22,460 nucleotides of DNA from Mikrocytos mackini (lineage: Eukaryota > Endomyxa > Ascetosporea > Mikrocytida > Mikrocytiidae): NCBI GenBank assembly GCA_030180075.1, contig JASNJN010000056.1, forward strand, positions 1 to 22,460, written 5' to 3'. A program made the position numbers and the translations under genes. Below are positions 1 to 11,700 of this stretch, piece after piece. The notes under the pieces are model-generated. The model did not search any database, was not told where the DNA came from, and saw only the letters and a program-made list of their open reading frames with translations. How positions within the stretch are numbered: the stretch's first letter is position 1; the number at the start of each line of letters is the position of its first letter.

Positions 1-63
1 TTGTCATAACTGGATTTTTTGATCGGATATAACGAAGTTTTTTGTTATATCCGGAGTTGACTG
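1..63. mobile_element. Right end of a pogo/Tigger-like DNA transposon, cut by the window edge
   Basis: Read on the minus strand, this stretch starts CAGTCAACTCCGGATATAAC directly after a TA dinucleotide (64-65). The CAGT terminus next to TA is typical of pogo/Tigger members of the Tc1/mariner superfamily. Positions 24-33 and 44-53 form a perfect 10-bp inverted repeat (CGGATATAAC / GTTATATCCG, 10-nt loop), and subterminal repeats of the TAACGAA/TTCGTTATATCC kind are common in such elements. No transposase is visible because the rest of the element lies outside the window. The assignment rests on the terminus alone and is an inference. Confidence 0.4.
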
Positions 64-115
64 TACCGATAATCATATATTTCATATCTTTTGAAATAAG
101 ACATACATTCACATA

Positions 116-445
116 CAGTTGTCCCTGGTTAAAAGCACTTTTTGGTAATTTTTCAATTTCACGTGATCTTAACCAGGCGAAATTTGAATGGTGGCTTAAA
201 TCCTTCTATCGACCACATATACAGAATCCAAGAAAAGATCAGCATTTTCGATATATTTCGTCATATCATAATTTTTTTAAAGTACATAACATTTGTGTTG
301 ACATTTAGCCCATTTTTAGATTTTATTTTTTTGGAAAAATTTTTTAATATCACATTTATGAAAATTAAAGTGGCGGACCCCCTGTTTTTTGGTGATATTA
401 AAGAGGTGTGATCTTATAAGGTATGCTTTTAACCAGGGATCACTG
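116..445. mobile_element. 330-bp pogo/Tigger-like MITE with TA target duplication
   Basis: The left end CAGTTGTCCCTGGTTAAAAGCA (116-137) matches the reverse complement of the right end (424-445, read as CAGTGATCCCTGGTTAAAAG and onward) at 20 of 22 positions. A TA dinucleotide flanks each side (114-115 and 446-447), the target duplication expected for Tc1/mariner-type transposition. The left end also holds an internal inverted copy of the core, CCTGGTTAA at 124-132 and TTAACCAGG at 169-177, possibly a second transposase-binding site. The element has no convincing coding capacity: its short ORFs are unlike any transposase. It must have been moved by a transposase supplied elsewhere in this genome or, if horizontally acquired, by a host element. 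Confidence 0.8.
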
Positions 446-447
446 TA

Positions 448-1206
448 TGTACATATGTACGCGATTTACCGATACTCTCTTCCCTGTCAGCTTTTATTAT
501 ATCAGGACCGGTAAAGCATGGAATGACAACGTTATGCGTGTGAAATCATTGCGGTTTGGGGCTTCACTTATCATGTTAGTCTTTCTTTGAAAAGCGATGG
601 TGAAATGAATGAAAGAAAGAATTGCGGTATAATATGTCTTTGGTCGAGTATATGGGCGGATAGTAAATCATCTTAGTAAGTACTAGACCTAGATGCATTC
701 CTGGGAAAGTAAGGAAAATGTGTTTGTAAATTTTGAAAATTTTCTGGAAAATCAAATATAACAGACCACAGCAAATATTATCAAAAAATATAAGAGTTTA
801 AACAATATTTCTACATTGTACGAAACCCATCGTGTAAGATTTGAAATATAGTGCGGTTTGGGAAAATTAGATAGTGTGCAAATAGAACAACCCAATAATC
901 TTTTATTAAACCCACTCTGCCTATACCTCCACACACAATATACACAAATTGAATTTTTACAATACCAAAAAATGGCTCGGCCGGAAATTCCAAAAAGTTT
1001 CTAAGTCGCGCATAAAATCAAGTTTGAATTTAAAATTTAAATTTTTTCTATATTTATAATCCAAAGAATACAGGCGTTTAAAACATTTGATTTATCTATA
1101 TAATTCGCAGATAATATTTATAAGAGTATTATTGCCATATTTATCTAAAACCAACAAATTTCAAACATTTAACTCTTATTTTTAAAATCGAAACACCAAT
1201 AAGCAA
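448..1206. other. AT-rich intergenic stretch without a recognisable gene
   Basis: About 760 bp separate the MITE from the first gene. A 12-bp perfect palindrome (GTACATATGTAC, 449-460) abuts the MITE flank. A 9-bp inverted repeat TCTTTCTTT/AAAGAAAGA occurs at 580-588 and 612-620. Short minus-strand ORFs around 752-993 have no recognisable motif. An AAATTT hexamer lies at 1156-1161, 46 bp before the downstream start codon, and may belong to that gene's promoter. I see no RNA gene. Confidence 0.5.
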
Positions 1207-1743
1207 ATGAAAGACATAACAAATGTCAAGACACGTGAAAATAAAAATTTAATAGCACCTACAAGAAAATCCAAGGGTGAAAAAAATATATTGAAACCAT
1301 TTAGAGGTCTTTTTTTCCTAATTACTTTTGGTGTTTCCGCTATTATCCTTCCTATTAGCATCAAAACTATAGCGGGGAATTTTAAATGGCAATACATTGG
1401 AATGCTTAACTTAGCGCAAGTAATATTCTCCCTCGGCATTCTGCACACCTGTATGTTTCTAAATATCCTAAAAATAGATACGTCCTTTACTAAGAAGAAG
1501 TTTATGAATTTCCTTCCCCTTTCTGTTGTTTTCTTTGCTGTGGCATTTTCTGGGAATATTTCATTTTATTTTCAAACTCTCACAACAAACTCGACAATAA
1601 AAAGACTGAACATAATCCCTGGCATTCTACTCCAATGGCTGGTGATAGGAATCAAACCCACATCAATGGACGCTGCCAGTGCCCTTGTGATAGTGTCTGG
1701 AGTANTNNTGNNCTTCTGCAACGCGTACATATTTCATTCATAA
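1207..1743 (+). CDS. Half-length nucleotide-sugar-transporter-like membrane protein (DMT/TPT type)
   Basis: The 178-residue product has a basic cytosolic-looking N-terminus (about residues 1-32) and then five hydrophobic segments near residues 34-52, 62-89, 101-122, 128-148 and 154-174. The order and wording of the segments resemble the first half of Golgi nucleotide-sugar transporters of the GDP-mannose/GDP-fucose type: the FLPLSVVFF stretch before the third helix, the following SGNISFYFQTL, and the helix ending in SALVIVSGV. Full-length members have 9-10 helices and about 320 residues, so the second half is missing. Five undetermined bases (1705, 1707, 1708, 1711, 1712) fall in the last helix, nine codons before the stop, so a sequencing or collapse problem may hide a frameshift. 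The next gene begins 26 bp after the stop, leaving no room for a second half. It could be a true half-size transporter working as a dimer, or a decayed gene. Substrate unknown. Confidence 0.6.
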   Translation: MKDITNVKTRENKNLIAPTRKSKGEKNILKPFRGLFFLITFGVSAIILPISIKTIAGNFKWQYIGMLNLAQVIFSLGILHTCMFLNILKIDTSFTKKKFMNFLPLSVVFFAVAFSGNISFYFQTLTTNSTIKRLNIIPGILLQWLVIGIKPTSMDAASALVIVSGVXXXFCNAYIFHS

Positions 1744-1754
1744 AGTTAACAGAT

Positions 1755-1760
1755 AAATTT
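1755..1760 (+). promoter_or_regulatory. AAATTT-type start-proximal signal
   Basis: AAATTT lies 9 bp upstream of the ATG at 1770. AAATTT-like motifs directly before start codons are a described feature of microsporidian promoters. In DNA this AT-rich the match could be chance, but the same arrangement recurs before the midasin gene and the second transposase. Confidence 0.35.
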
Positions 1761-1769
1761 GAAAACTAA

Positions 1770-2585
1770 ATGACAAAATCGCAAAATTCTACTTTACCAG
1801 AAGATGACATATTATCTAACTCTTCCATTGAATACTTCGGCAAATCAAAGAGAAACATAGGAGATTTAGAATATCTATTGGCCACAGAGAAAGCCAAAAC
1901 ACAGATGTTGTCCACTTTTCTTAAATCCAAGTTCTTTGAGTCGTTTCCCAAGAAAGAAAAGAAACAGAACAAATCATTCAATCTGTTACAGTTGATATCT
2001 AGACGATTTTCTGGATCGATTAAGTCACAGCTTTACGATGAACTTCGAACTATTTCAACAACAGAAGAATTATTCGATAAGTACTCTTCTTTATTATTAG
2101 ATTACAACGAGACGTATCAAAACAACAACTTTATAAAAGCAAAACTGGCCGATATGTATAAAAGCTGTGTGAACTATAAAGTGTTGACTAGAAACCGAGA
2201 AAGTTTGTATAATATTCTACACTTCAACGATAGCTTGAAAATTAATAGAAACTCCCCCAATGTTCCTAAACTGATCGAAAATGGTTTTAAATGGAAAACT
2301 TTGGCACTTAAGAACAATGAAAGAATACAAATGTTAAATAAAGATAAACAAGAAAACATATTGGAGATTACGAAACTAAGAAACCAAGTTAAAAACATGA
2401 CAGCTGCATCTAATTCAAACCAAAACTTAGAAAGAAGAATTATTGGACATCTTAAAAAAGTTAATGCCAGAGTTAACAATAGGTATAGAGAAGTTAGTAT
2501 TTCACTTAATATGGTATTATACGAGCAGATACAAAACTTGATACAAAAAATAAAAAATATTCCTAAAGAAGTCAAGCGTAAATAA
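1770..2585 (+). CDS. Unrecognised basic coiled-coil protein
   Basis: The 271-residue product matches no family I can name. It is rich in Lys, Asn, Ser and Leu, has no signal peptide and no membrane segment. An acidic, serine-rich N-terminus (residues 1-20) is followed by mostly helical text. Residues about 185-270 look like a coiled coil that ends in a strongly basic tail (IPKEVKRK). A lysine-rich patch (FPKKEKKQNKSF) near residues 59-70 could be a nuclear-localisation signal. It starts 26 bp after the upstream gene, so the two may share a transcript region, a spacing normal for microsporidia but rare in other eukaryotes. The frame is clean over its whole length with a start-proximal AAATTT motif, which supports a real gene. 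A structural role at chromatin, spindle or cytoskeleton is possible but unproven. Confidence 0.7.
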   Translation: MTKSQNSTLPEDDILSNSSIEYFGKSKRNIGDLEYLLATEKAKTQMLSTFLKSKFFESFPKKEKKQNKSFNLLQLISRRFSGSIKSQLYDELRTISTTEELFDKYSSLLLDYNETYQNNNFIKAKLADMYKSCVNYKVLTRNRESLYNILHFNDSLKINRNSPNVPKLIENGFKWKTLALKNNERIQMLNKDKQENILEITKLRNQVKNMTAASNSNQNLERRIIGHLKKVNARVNNRYREVSISLNMVLYEQIQNLIQKIKNIPKEVKRK

Positions 2586-2798
2586 TTTATACTCGATGTT
2601 TTATTTGTTTGAGTGTTATCCTTGATATAATTTTTATTAATTATTGTGTTTCTTGAAAAACATTAACAACCAAATATAATAAGAAGTGCCAAATTCAACA
2701 AAGGCCAACGTGCTACTAACTAATACATTGTATGAATTTTGAAGAATTGTTTCATGTTAAAAGAAATAAATATCGCAGATTTTTATTGTATTAATTAA
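2586..2798. terminator. Convergent 3' ends with candidate poly(A) signals on both strands
   Basis: The coiled-coil gene and midasin converge here with 213 bp between stop codons. A plus-strand AATAAA lies at 2765-2770. A minus-strand AATAAA (TTTATT at 2782-2787) lies 12 bp after the midasin stop. If both are used, the two 3' ends abut or overlap, as often happens in compact microsporidian genomes. The assignment is by motif only. Confidence 0.35.
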
Positions 2799-5700
2799 TT
2801 AATTGCTCTCCAACCACCCCATTATTATTTGCGCCAGTTTCATTGGCAACTCTTCACACTCCTCTACAACCACATACTTTTCAAATGGAAAATCTTCCAG
2901 ATAATATTTCACTTCCACAATCCTCTCTGTCACACTTACACTCTTCACTTCTCTTATTGTGTTTTCTTTGCTATCCATCAACACAACAAAGAATGCCCTT
3001 TTCCCATTAACTACCTCCGTATTATTTTCAAGCATAAATCTAATATCTAGTTTGCTTTGGTTTATCCTCCCATCAGTAACAAATATGTTTATTTGTTTGC
3101 TGTCACTGTCAAGCTCTCCTTTTAACAATTCTTTAACCCCCACAACCCAATCCGTTGTTTTTTGATTAAAAGATAAGCTTTCAATGCTTCTCAAATGCTC
3201 AAATGTTTCCCCAAATTTAAAGCATTCGAATTTAAAGCTGTTATTATCACACTCTTTGTTCTTTTGCAACGTTTTGAAGCACTCATTTAATAACACAAAG
3301 GATTCCATGACTTTGGTGTGTGCTTTATTTACCACTAATGAGTACGAATCATCAATAACCAAATTGATGTTGAAATTGCACTTCGGAATACGAACCTTTT
3401 TGAGCCAAAAGGTACGCCGAGTGTAATTCGAAGAAAAGTAGTCTATTATTCTTTTCAATGAAATTTTTTTTCCTGTCTTAAAGAAACCCTTGTATTTCCT
3501 CTTATGGATGGTTTCTAAAGCGATTTCAAACAGATTGAAGGCATTATGAATCAACGGACGTATATTGGATTTTATAGAATGATAGTTCGGGACAACAATT
3601 TCTAAGTTATCATTTTCTTTCTTGATTACATCCACAGCTCCATCTTCGTCTTTTATTCTATCCTCTTGCCATTCCCCTTCGTTTGTAGTATGTTGTAACG
3701 CATCATCTTCTTTATTTTCTGAGCCATTGACACTATCAACTGTGTCTATTTCTTCCATGGGTTCTTCATTATTGTTAAATGGTTTTTCATTGTTTTTTGT
3801 TGTAACATTATTGTTGTTGTTTTCAGAAGAAGGGACCTCATACATCTCCGGTTCTATTTCATTTTCGGGTTTGTTTTCTTTTTCCACGTTATAGTGAATA
3901 TCCTCTTCTCCACTCTCGGTATTTTCGTCCCTGTCCAAAAGCTCCTCTTGAGATAAACCCGAACTTGATTCGGTAATAGAAATATCAAATGAACCATCAT
4001 TATCTTCAATCGTACTTCCATCATTTTCAATTTCATCATCCGAATTCGACATCAATTCATCATACTTTTCTTCAATGTCTAAATTCTCCATATTTACAAC
4101 ATCGTCATCTATTTCTTCAAATTCACTTGTATTCTCATTTCCATTTTCTTTATTATCCTTATCGTCCTCATCTTTATTGTTGCTTTCATCAACAATCTCG
4201 CCTTCTATATAATCTTGTTCTTGCCCCTCCACTTCTTCTTGTTGTTCTTCATTCACCTCGTTGTTAATATCATCTTCGTTACCATTCCCATTGTTTAAGT
4301 CATCATTGTATTGATCCGGAGCTATTTGCTCATCTTCATTAAAATGGTCACCTTTTCCTTCGCCCAATCCAACTCCTTCGTTTGTTTCTCCAATTTTACC
4401 TGTATTATCTTCTTCATTGTTATTTGTTTGATCTTCGTCGGTTAACCTTTCAATTTCGTCATAAACAAACATAACAATTCTATTATACATTAAAAATTTG
4501 TCTTTTATGAGTTTTAAGCTATCTTGTTCAACCGTATATTTTGTTCTTATAGCTTCAAAGCTATTGTTGATTTTATTGTAAAGTTTGAATGTAGTTTTAT
4601 ATAGTCTTTGAATAATGTAATCTTTGTCTTCTATTTTAAGTACCTCGAGTATATCATGCATGTTGTTGATGACATAATAAATCAAAACAAACAGAATGTT
4701 CGGCGTTTGAATATATGTTAACAAAGAATTGTAACAGGCTTTAAAGTTCCCCCTGTTTTTTATAATAAGTTCGTTACCGAGAGTGTTAATTGTTTCATTA
4801 TCTCCATGACTAAATAATACATAGTTTGTAAGAAGTTCGTTGTATAGCCAATAGAAATTTTTAATATCTTTTAGCAACGAGTCAATCGTTTTCCCTTCTT
4901 TAAGAATGAAGTTCTTAGTGGTGCCGTCTTTGAAATCTAATGAAATATAATCAGTAAAGTTGATCTCTGTGTTTGTAATTTCTGTTTGTATTTGTTTCAA
5001 CAAATCTAATATTTTGGTTTTATAGTTTTGTAATTTCTTATGCCTAAGTTTGTCTTGTATTAGATCTTTAAACATCGAAAAATGATGACCCAATACTTTA
5101 ATTTCTTTATAAATTCCATATTCTTGTTTAATATCTTGGATTTCGTTATTGTAGTCCCCACTATTTAAAGTTGAAATGAAATTCAGTATATTTTCAATGT
5201 TATCAACCTTGTTTAACTTCGACTTCACCATGGTTTTCTTTTCATAGTTTATATTGTTGACAAGTCTGTCGGAAAGTTGTTTAATTACAAATCCGAAATG
5301 TTTTCCTTTAAGCTCATTTTCCATATCAGCAAATGTATTTCCAACAAAAGTGCTGTTGAACAATTCGACCATATTTTTAATACTTTCATTGAACGTATCT
5401 TTATTGTATGTATTTAGTTTGGCTATAAAAATATCAAATTTAGATTGTACTGAATTCATAATCAAACCAAACGTGTTCTTTATTTTCTTTGCTATCTCTT
5501 CTTTTTCTTTTATATTCAGAAAATATTTGTACTTAAAAGAATTTGTATTTACCAAATTCGTAACTTCTTTCTTGAATTTGTTAAATTCTGTTTGTTTGTT
5601 GCTTTCCAAATACTTAAAGAAGAAGAAGTTTGATGCTTTACCAGCAAGTGTAACGAAGTTGACAGCTGTAATAGTCTGGTTGTTTTTATAATAAAAGTTC

Positions 5701-8700
5701 CTATTGAAATATTGCAGCCGGTCAAAAGAATTGAATATAGCCAAGCTTAGTGCTTTAAGTAGCTTGTTCAACATTCTAACTTCCTTCTGTGTAATTTTGT
5801 TGAGCCTGGCAAGCATGTTTAATATTTCGTCCATTGTGAATAGCTGATTTTTTCTACCATTATCAACCTGACTTTTCTTATTCTTTTTGTGGTTTAAATA
5901 TGAAACCAGCGGCGTTTTAATATATAGAAGTTTGTTGCAAATATTCGTTGTTATATATTTGTCCGTAATGCTGTTGTATAAAACCTTCAAATTCTGATTT
6001 TGTATTCCGCTGAATTCTGTTATTTTAAACTCTTCAATAAGTAGTTTTTTATCGACAGCTGTGTTGAATAAGAAGTTCAGTTGCTGTGCATCGATACAAT
6101 TATTCTGTATATACCTCGAATGTAAAATAACACTCTTTTTTGTTAGATTATACCTGTCTTTATAAAATGCAAAGTCCGTCTTTATTTCCTCATCTTCGAT
6201 ATTCTTTATATTTCTAAGTTGTTTTATTCGGTTGTTAATTTTTGTAGTTATGAATTCTGATTTCTTCAGTTCTTCTTTTTTATTTTCCGTCAACTCCATA
6301 AGTTTTTCTTTTAAGTCTAAAATGGTTTTCAATACTGATCCATTACTTAACAAATGGTGTAAATCAATGAAGTTTTGTTTCTGGATTGTGTAGTATCTAA
6401 TTGCAGTCTTAATAGTATTTTTTATTTTTTCGTCGTAAATTATACAATTGGGATATTGATTGTACTGTAGTCCTTTTCGAATGTTTATTTCTAAATTAAG
6501 TTTTATGAGTATGTTCTGTAATTCATTTACAGTTGAGCGAATTTTGGCTTTTATTTGCTCGCCTTGTAGAATGTTTATTGTGCAATCTATAAATTCAATT
6601 AATATCTTTTTAAAGTCCATATTGTCTTTGATTCCAATAGTCAAATTAAAATTTAATTTTAAATGCTCGTGAAGTAATTTGGTAAACAACGTCTTTGGAG
6701 CCTCTTTCGCATTAACCTTCTTTATTAATGTAAACGTAAACGCTTTCAGTAAATTAGTTGTAATCCTGTAAAACGATTTCTTCATGAAAATGGAACTGTT
6801 TATATTGTCTGTTTGATTTTCTTTGGAAAACGCTTGAATTGAATATAATAGACCAATAAGTTCCATGAAGATGTCAAAAGTACTGGAGTATTCATTTTTA
6901 TCCGAATTAAATCTTCTTTTAATATATAATTCTAAGCCGTTGAGTTTTTCGATTATGTTTTCTTGATTGACAATTTCCTTTTTAGTTTTCGTGTCACTTA
7001 ATTTTTTTATTAAACGAAGTATGTTGTTTTGTTTTATGTAGTTTGTAATTTCTGCTCTGCTGTCTTTCGTTAATATTAAGGGATTGTGTTTATATGTTAT
7101 ATCGATGTATTGATCATAGCTATTCATATTCAAGTCGTATTCTCTAAAGATTTGATAGCCACCTGCTAAACGAAATTCTATTTCTTGGTATACAATTTTA
7201 AAAACGGAAGATTCGCTTGTTTTTGTTTCCATGTCTATTAAATTGTTCTTTTTTATGCTTTCTAATATAATATTGTTCGGATTGTTCTTTTTGATACTAT
7301 TTATAGTTTTACTGTCCGAAGAGTTAGGACTACAACAATAAAATGCAGTTATTTCACTATCTACAGCGCCATTATAAGTACTTCCGTATTCATCAAGTTG
7401 ATATCTGAGGTTGTTTTGTAAAACTATGTTTAATTTGTCCTTAAATGTATCCTTCGTATTTATAGAATTGTAAAACGATGCCAAGTGTTTATATTCTGTA
7501 TATTTCTGTTTCAAATAAAAATCAACATACTTTTCAATGTATTTTTCTTTAAAGTAGATATTGCATTCATTGCATCTACTTCTCAAAGCAGAAGACAAAG
7601 CTGTTTCCGGTTCATTAACTTCCGTTATGAAGAAAATGTTGAAATCCTTGTGCACTTTATATTCTTCATTTAAATGTTCAAAAGTTCTTTCGGGCTCTGT
7701 ATTTTCTAAAACACCGTTGAACTTGTCTAAAACGTCGTTTTCGACATATTCTATGTTGTTAATTATAACTTTACGCCCATTTTTTATTGCTTTGAGAGCA
7801 ACACCTTCTTTGAATACGAATCTAGGAGCACTATTTTCTTCTTTTCTATCATCTTCATTGGTATCATATTTACCGAGAAAGTCGTAGAGATCTATCTCGC
7901 TATTCCCCTCTACAATATCGTAATCGGTTGTTTTACCAAGTATATACTTTAACAGCGTATTAAAAAGTATAGTAGAATTTGTTTTTATGAGTAAGGGCTC
8001 TCGTATTGAAGTGAAATATTGTAGAATTATCAAGTTGTACATAATGTCATAGTGCAGGGGGAATTGTTTGTATTTGTTGAGCATAGTCAGTATTGGAAAT
8101 CGATGGCTTATTAAAAATCCGAGTATATTCTCTTTGTTTAAGATTATATTTTGCTTTTCTTCCAATATTTTGTTATATTGTCCATGTCTGAAATATGTAT
8201 AATAGTCTCTAATAGAATAACAATATCCAGGTTTGTTTGTGGTTTTTTGAAGAATATCAATAACCGATCTATCATCGTGAAGATCAAGTTTTTTAACGAG
8301 TATTTCTTTTATGTCAGTTTGGGTAAGGTCTTTGAAGTATATATGAACAAATCTGTTGATAAATGACTTTGGGAGGCCTTTTCTTCCTTTAACTGAATGA
8401 GGGTTTTGAGTTGCGATAATTTTGAAGTCTTTGTGGCATTTGAACTCTTTGTTCAAGTCGGAAATGTAAATTGAACGTCTATGATCCAGTACACTGTTAA
8501 GCCCTTCAAGTACATTTTGCTGGGCCAAGTTTATTTCGTCTAATAGCAACCAATGTCCTTTTTGCATAGCTTCTAATAAACAACCATTTATCCACTTAAA
8601 GACTACTTTTCTCCCAACTGTACAAGGTACTTCTTTACCAACTAAGTCAACGAATTCTGTATTCTCAGATAGGTTAACCCTTTTGAGTATTACGTCTGTT

Positions 8701-11700
8701 AATTTACAAAAATTTTCAACTAAAGAACTTTTTCCTGAAGCTGGTAAACCTTCTATTAAAATCGACTTGCTGCAATTTAAAGCTAGTATGAATTTGAAGA
8801 GATTAAAGCTAACTGTCTCGGAAGTAAAGTTGTATCTGTCTAGTATAACATTATCTTTGACTCTAAAAGAAACATTGAGAAAGGATAATTTAACTTTAAA
8901 ATCGATTATGTCTAGTAATTCCTTGTTATCGTTTAGTTGTAACATCTGTTCATTTAATTGATTTCCGTGGCCTTCTTTTGTTAAAATATTGAATAGGAAG
9001 TGTAGAAGTTCTTTAGTTATACTTTCAATCTTTATTGTTTTTATTAAATCAAAAAACCTATTAGTTTTTCTTAAACAAATCTCTTCAATACAACTTTCGA
9101 TGAGGATTTGTTTTACTATTATTTTTGTGTTATTGTTTTCTATTTTGATATCTATAAGTTTGTCTATAAACTCCTGGTCTATTTTCCAATCAAAATATAT
9201 TTCTCTAAATCTGTTTCTTAAAGGAAGGCTGAGTTCTTTTTTCCCAAAATCCCCGCTTGGATTCATTGTCGCTATTAAAAAGCATTCGTTGTGTATTTTT
9301 ACTTTTTCATTTTTGCTGCTTTCGTATATTGATAGATTGGGAGGTGTGTCGAATACGCTGTTAATTCTTTCTATGACCGAGGTGTCCGCCATGTTTATTT
9401 CATCTATAAGGAGTACATGCCCTTCTTTTAGTGCTTTAGTTAGTATACCGTCTTTCCAAACAAAATTTTCTTTAATAGGTTTTGTGCGCCCAATAAAGTC
9501 CGAACTTTCTGTATCGGCATGGCAGTTAATGGTAAGAAGTTCTTTGTTGATAAACTCGGCTATTAATAGACAAATAGAAGTCTTACCTTTTGATGTTGGG
9601 CCGGTAAGAAGAACGGCTTCTTTGTTGTAATAAGAACTTAGTATTAAATGGAATAATTTAAGTGTTTGTTTGGTTGTCACAAATCCTTTTCTTTCTAGGA
9701 ATGCTTTTATTTTATCGCTTTGTTCTCTGTCAAAACTTTTAATTACCATATCATCAATATCATTTGTTTCAATGTTATTTTTGTAATCTAGTTTAACTTT
9801 TGCTTCATTGTTTAATATGCTGAATATCGTAGTTCTATCTTTCGAAGTTTCTAATTTAGATGACATAATTCTAAATGTGAACAAAATCAATTCATACCAA
9901 GTTTTGGGAGTTCTTTTTGAAATTCTGGAAAGTTCTCTGAAGCCAACTTTATTTGAACAACCAAAAGCATGAAGATTTAAATGTAATAAGTTTATTTTGT
10001 TCTTGACAGCGACTAAATAAGAACTAAAAGAAGACGGTAAGGAGTATTGTTTAGTGAGTATCTCAGTTATATCTTTATCAGAGAGTGATTCGTAGTAAAT
10101 AGTTATAAACCTACTTTTGAAAGCATCGGAGAGTTTGTTTCTCCCTAAATAGTCATTGGAAGAAGGATTAATTGTGGAAAAAAGAAGAAAGTTCTGATGT
10201 GCTTTGATAACTTCATTTGTATCAGGGTGGGTAAGTGTTCTATTGTTATCTAAAAGTCTGTTTAAACTTTCAAGGAAATCTGAAGGGGCTAAGTTTAGTT
10301 CGTCAAGTAACACCCAATCCCCGTTTTTAACACATTTGATGAAATTACCCTCACTGAAAACAACATTCCCAGAATTTAAGGAATAACCTCCAAAGTAATC
10401 ATTTATGTCGCTATCTATGTGATTGTTTATTTTGAACAGTGGTTGTTTTTGTTGCACAGACAAGTGTTGAACAATAGATGTTTTTCCGGCTGATGTCTCT
10501 CCTTCTAGTAGAATTGGGTACTTATTAGTCTTTACAACTCTCCCAACCTCATTTATCTTATTCTTTATATTTTCGGTGATAATAAAGTTACTACTTTCTT
10601 TGACCTCTATATTACGTAGTTTATTGATGTTAAATTCTTTAAATAATAACTCGAAGTTTGTAATGAAATCATTTTTGTTTTGATAGTTTCCATCAGAATC
10701 TCTATATAAAAGCTTCGGATTAATCTGTGTGATAAAAAAACAACAAAAAGATTCGTGAATTGAGTTTTCAAAATTAAAGCTTTGTAGTAGTCTCTTTACA
10801 TATTCAAAACACCTCAACAAAGTCCGTATGTTAACAAAGCTACTTTTTAACATATCGAATGATCTGAGATATAAATAGAAGTCGATACACCTGTCGAATA
10901 TTATGCTGTTTTTGTTTCTAATATCTACATCATCTTGTAAATATTTGACTGTTATAATTTCTTTTATTTCTTCTTTGGTGTATTTGTCTTCTATTTGAAC
11001 ATTTACAAAGTACTGTTTTAGCGATTCGTCGATATCTTTTTTGACGGCTGATGTATTTGATGGTTTAGGAGGATTAAGTGACAAAAAGAAAATGGTTTTG
11101 TTATTTCGGATATAAGAAAGAATGCTGTCAAAGAACGATTTTTCGGCCAAGTTCGCTTCATCGAAAAGTATCCAATTCCCTTCTCTGATTTTCATTTCCA
11201 ACAATGATATGTATTCATTTCTTTCATTAACCTTAGCTTTCTTTGTGTTATTCTCTTTATTTTCTGTTTTACAATTTGTATGTTTGAGAATATCTTCTGA
11301 ACAGCTTTGAATGTTACAATTGTAAATAAACAGCTTCTTATTGTGGTATTTAGCGAGCGCTTCGATTATTGCTGTTTTACCAATACCTTGGTCTCCAGAA
11401 AGTATTATGTTTACTCTACATTTAACTAATTTGTTCAATATATAAATAAGTGGTTTGTTTGAAGCTGTTACGATTAAGTTTTTGTCAAATATATTCGGAT
11501 GTTGGGCTGCGGAACTAGTTGGGATCAAATAATTAAAGTTGTTTCTGTATTCCCCTAAGACTTCGAAACTGTCAAGTCTTAATAAATCGCAAAGTTCTTT
11601 TATTATGCTTTCCTGTATATTTATGGAGTTTGTGCTCACAATAAAGTTCATGTATGCCATGTATAGAATGTTTAATCTGTCACTTTCTGTTAAGTAGTTC

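Noticed and set aside
42-411. Two overlapping plus-strand ORFs of 88-89 codons
   Set aside because: They lie almost entirely within the MITE and have no protein-family character. They are chance ORFs in AT-rich repeat DNA.
752-993. Two short overlapping minus-strand ORFs
   Set aside because: No motif, no start-proximal signal and no support from neighbours. Both frames are short and offset from each other.
2829-11310. Many plus-strand ORFs of 60-213 codons across the midasin gene
   Set aside because: They are antisense shadows of one long, clearly recognisable coding frame.
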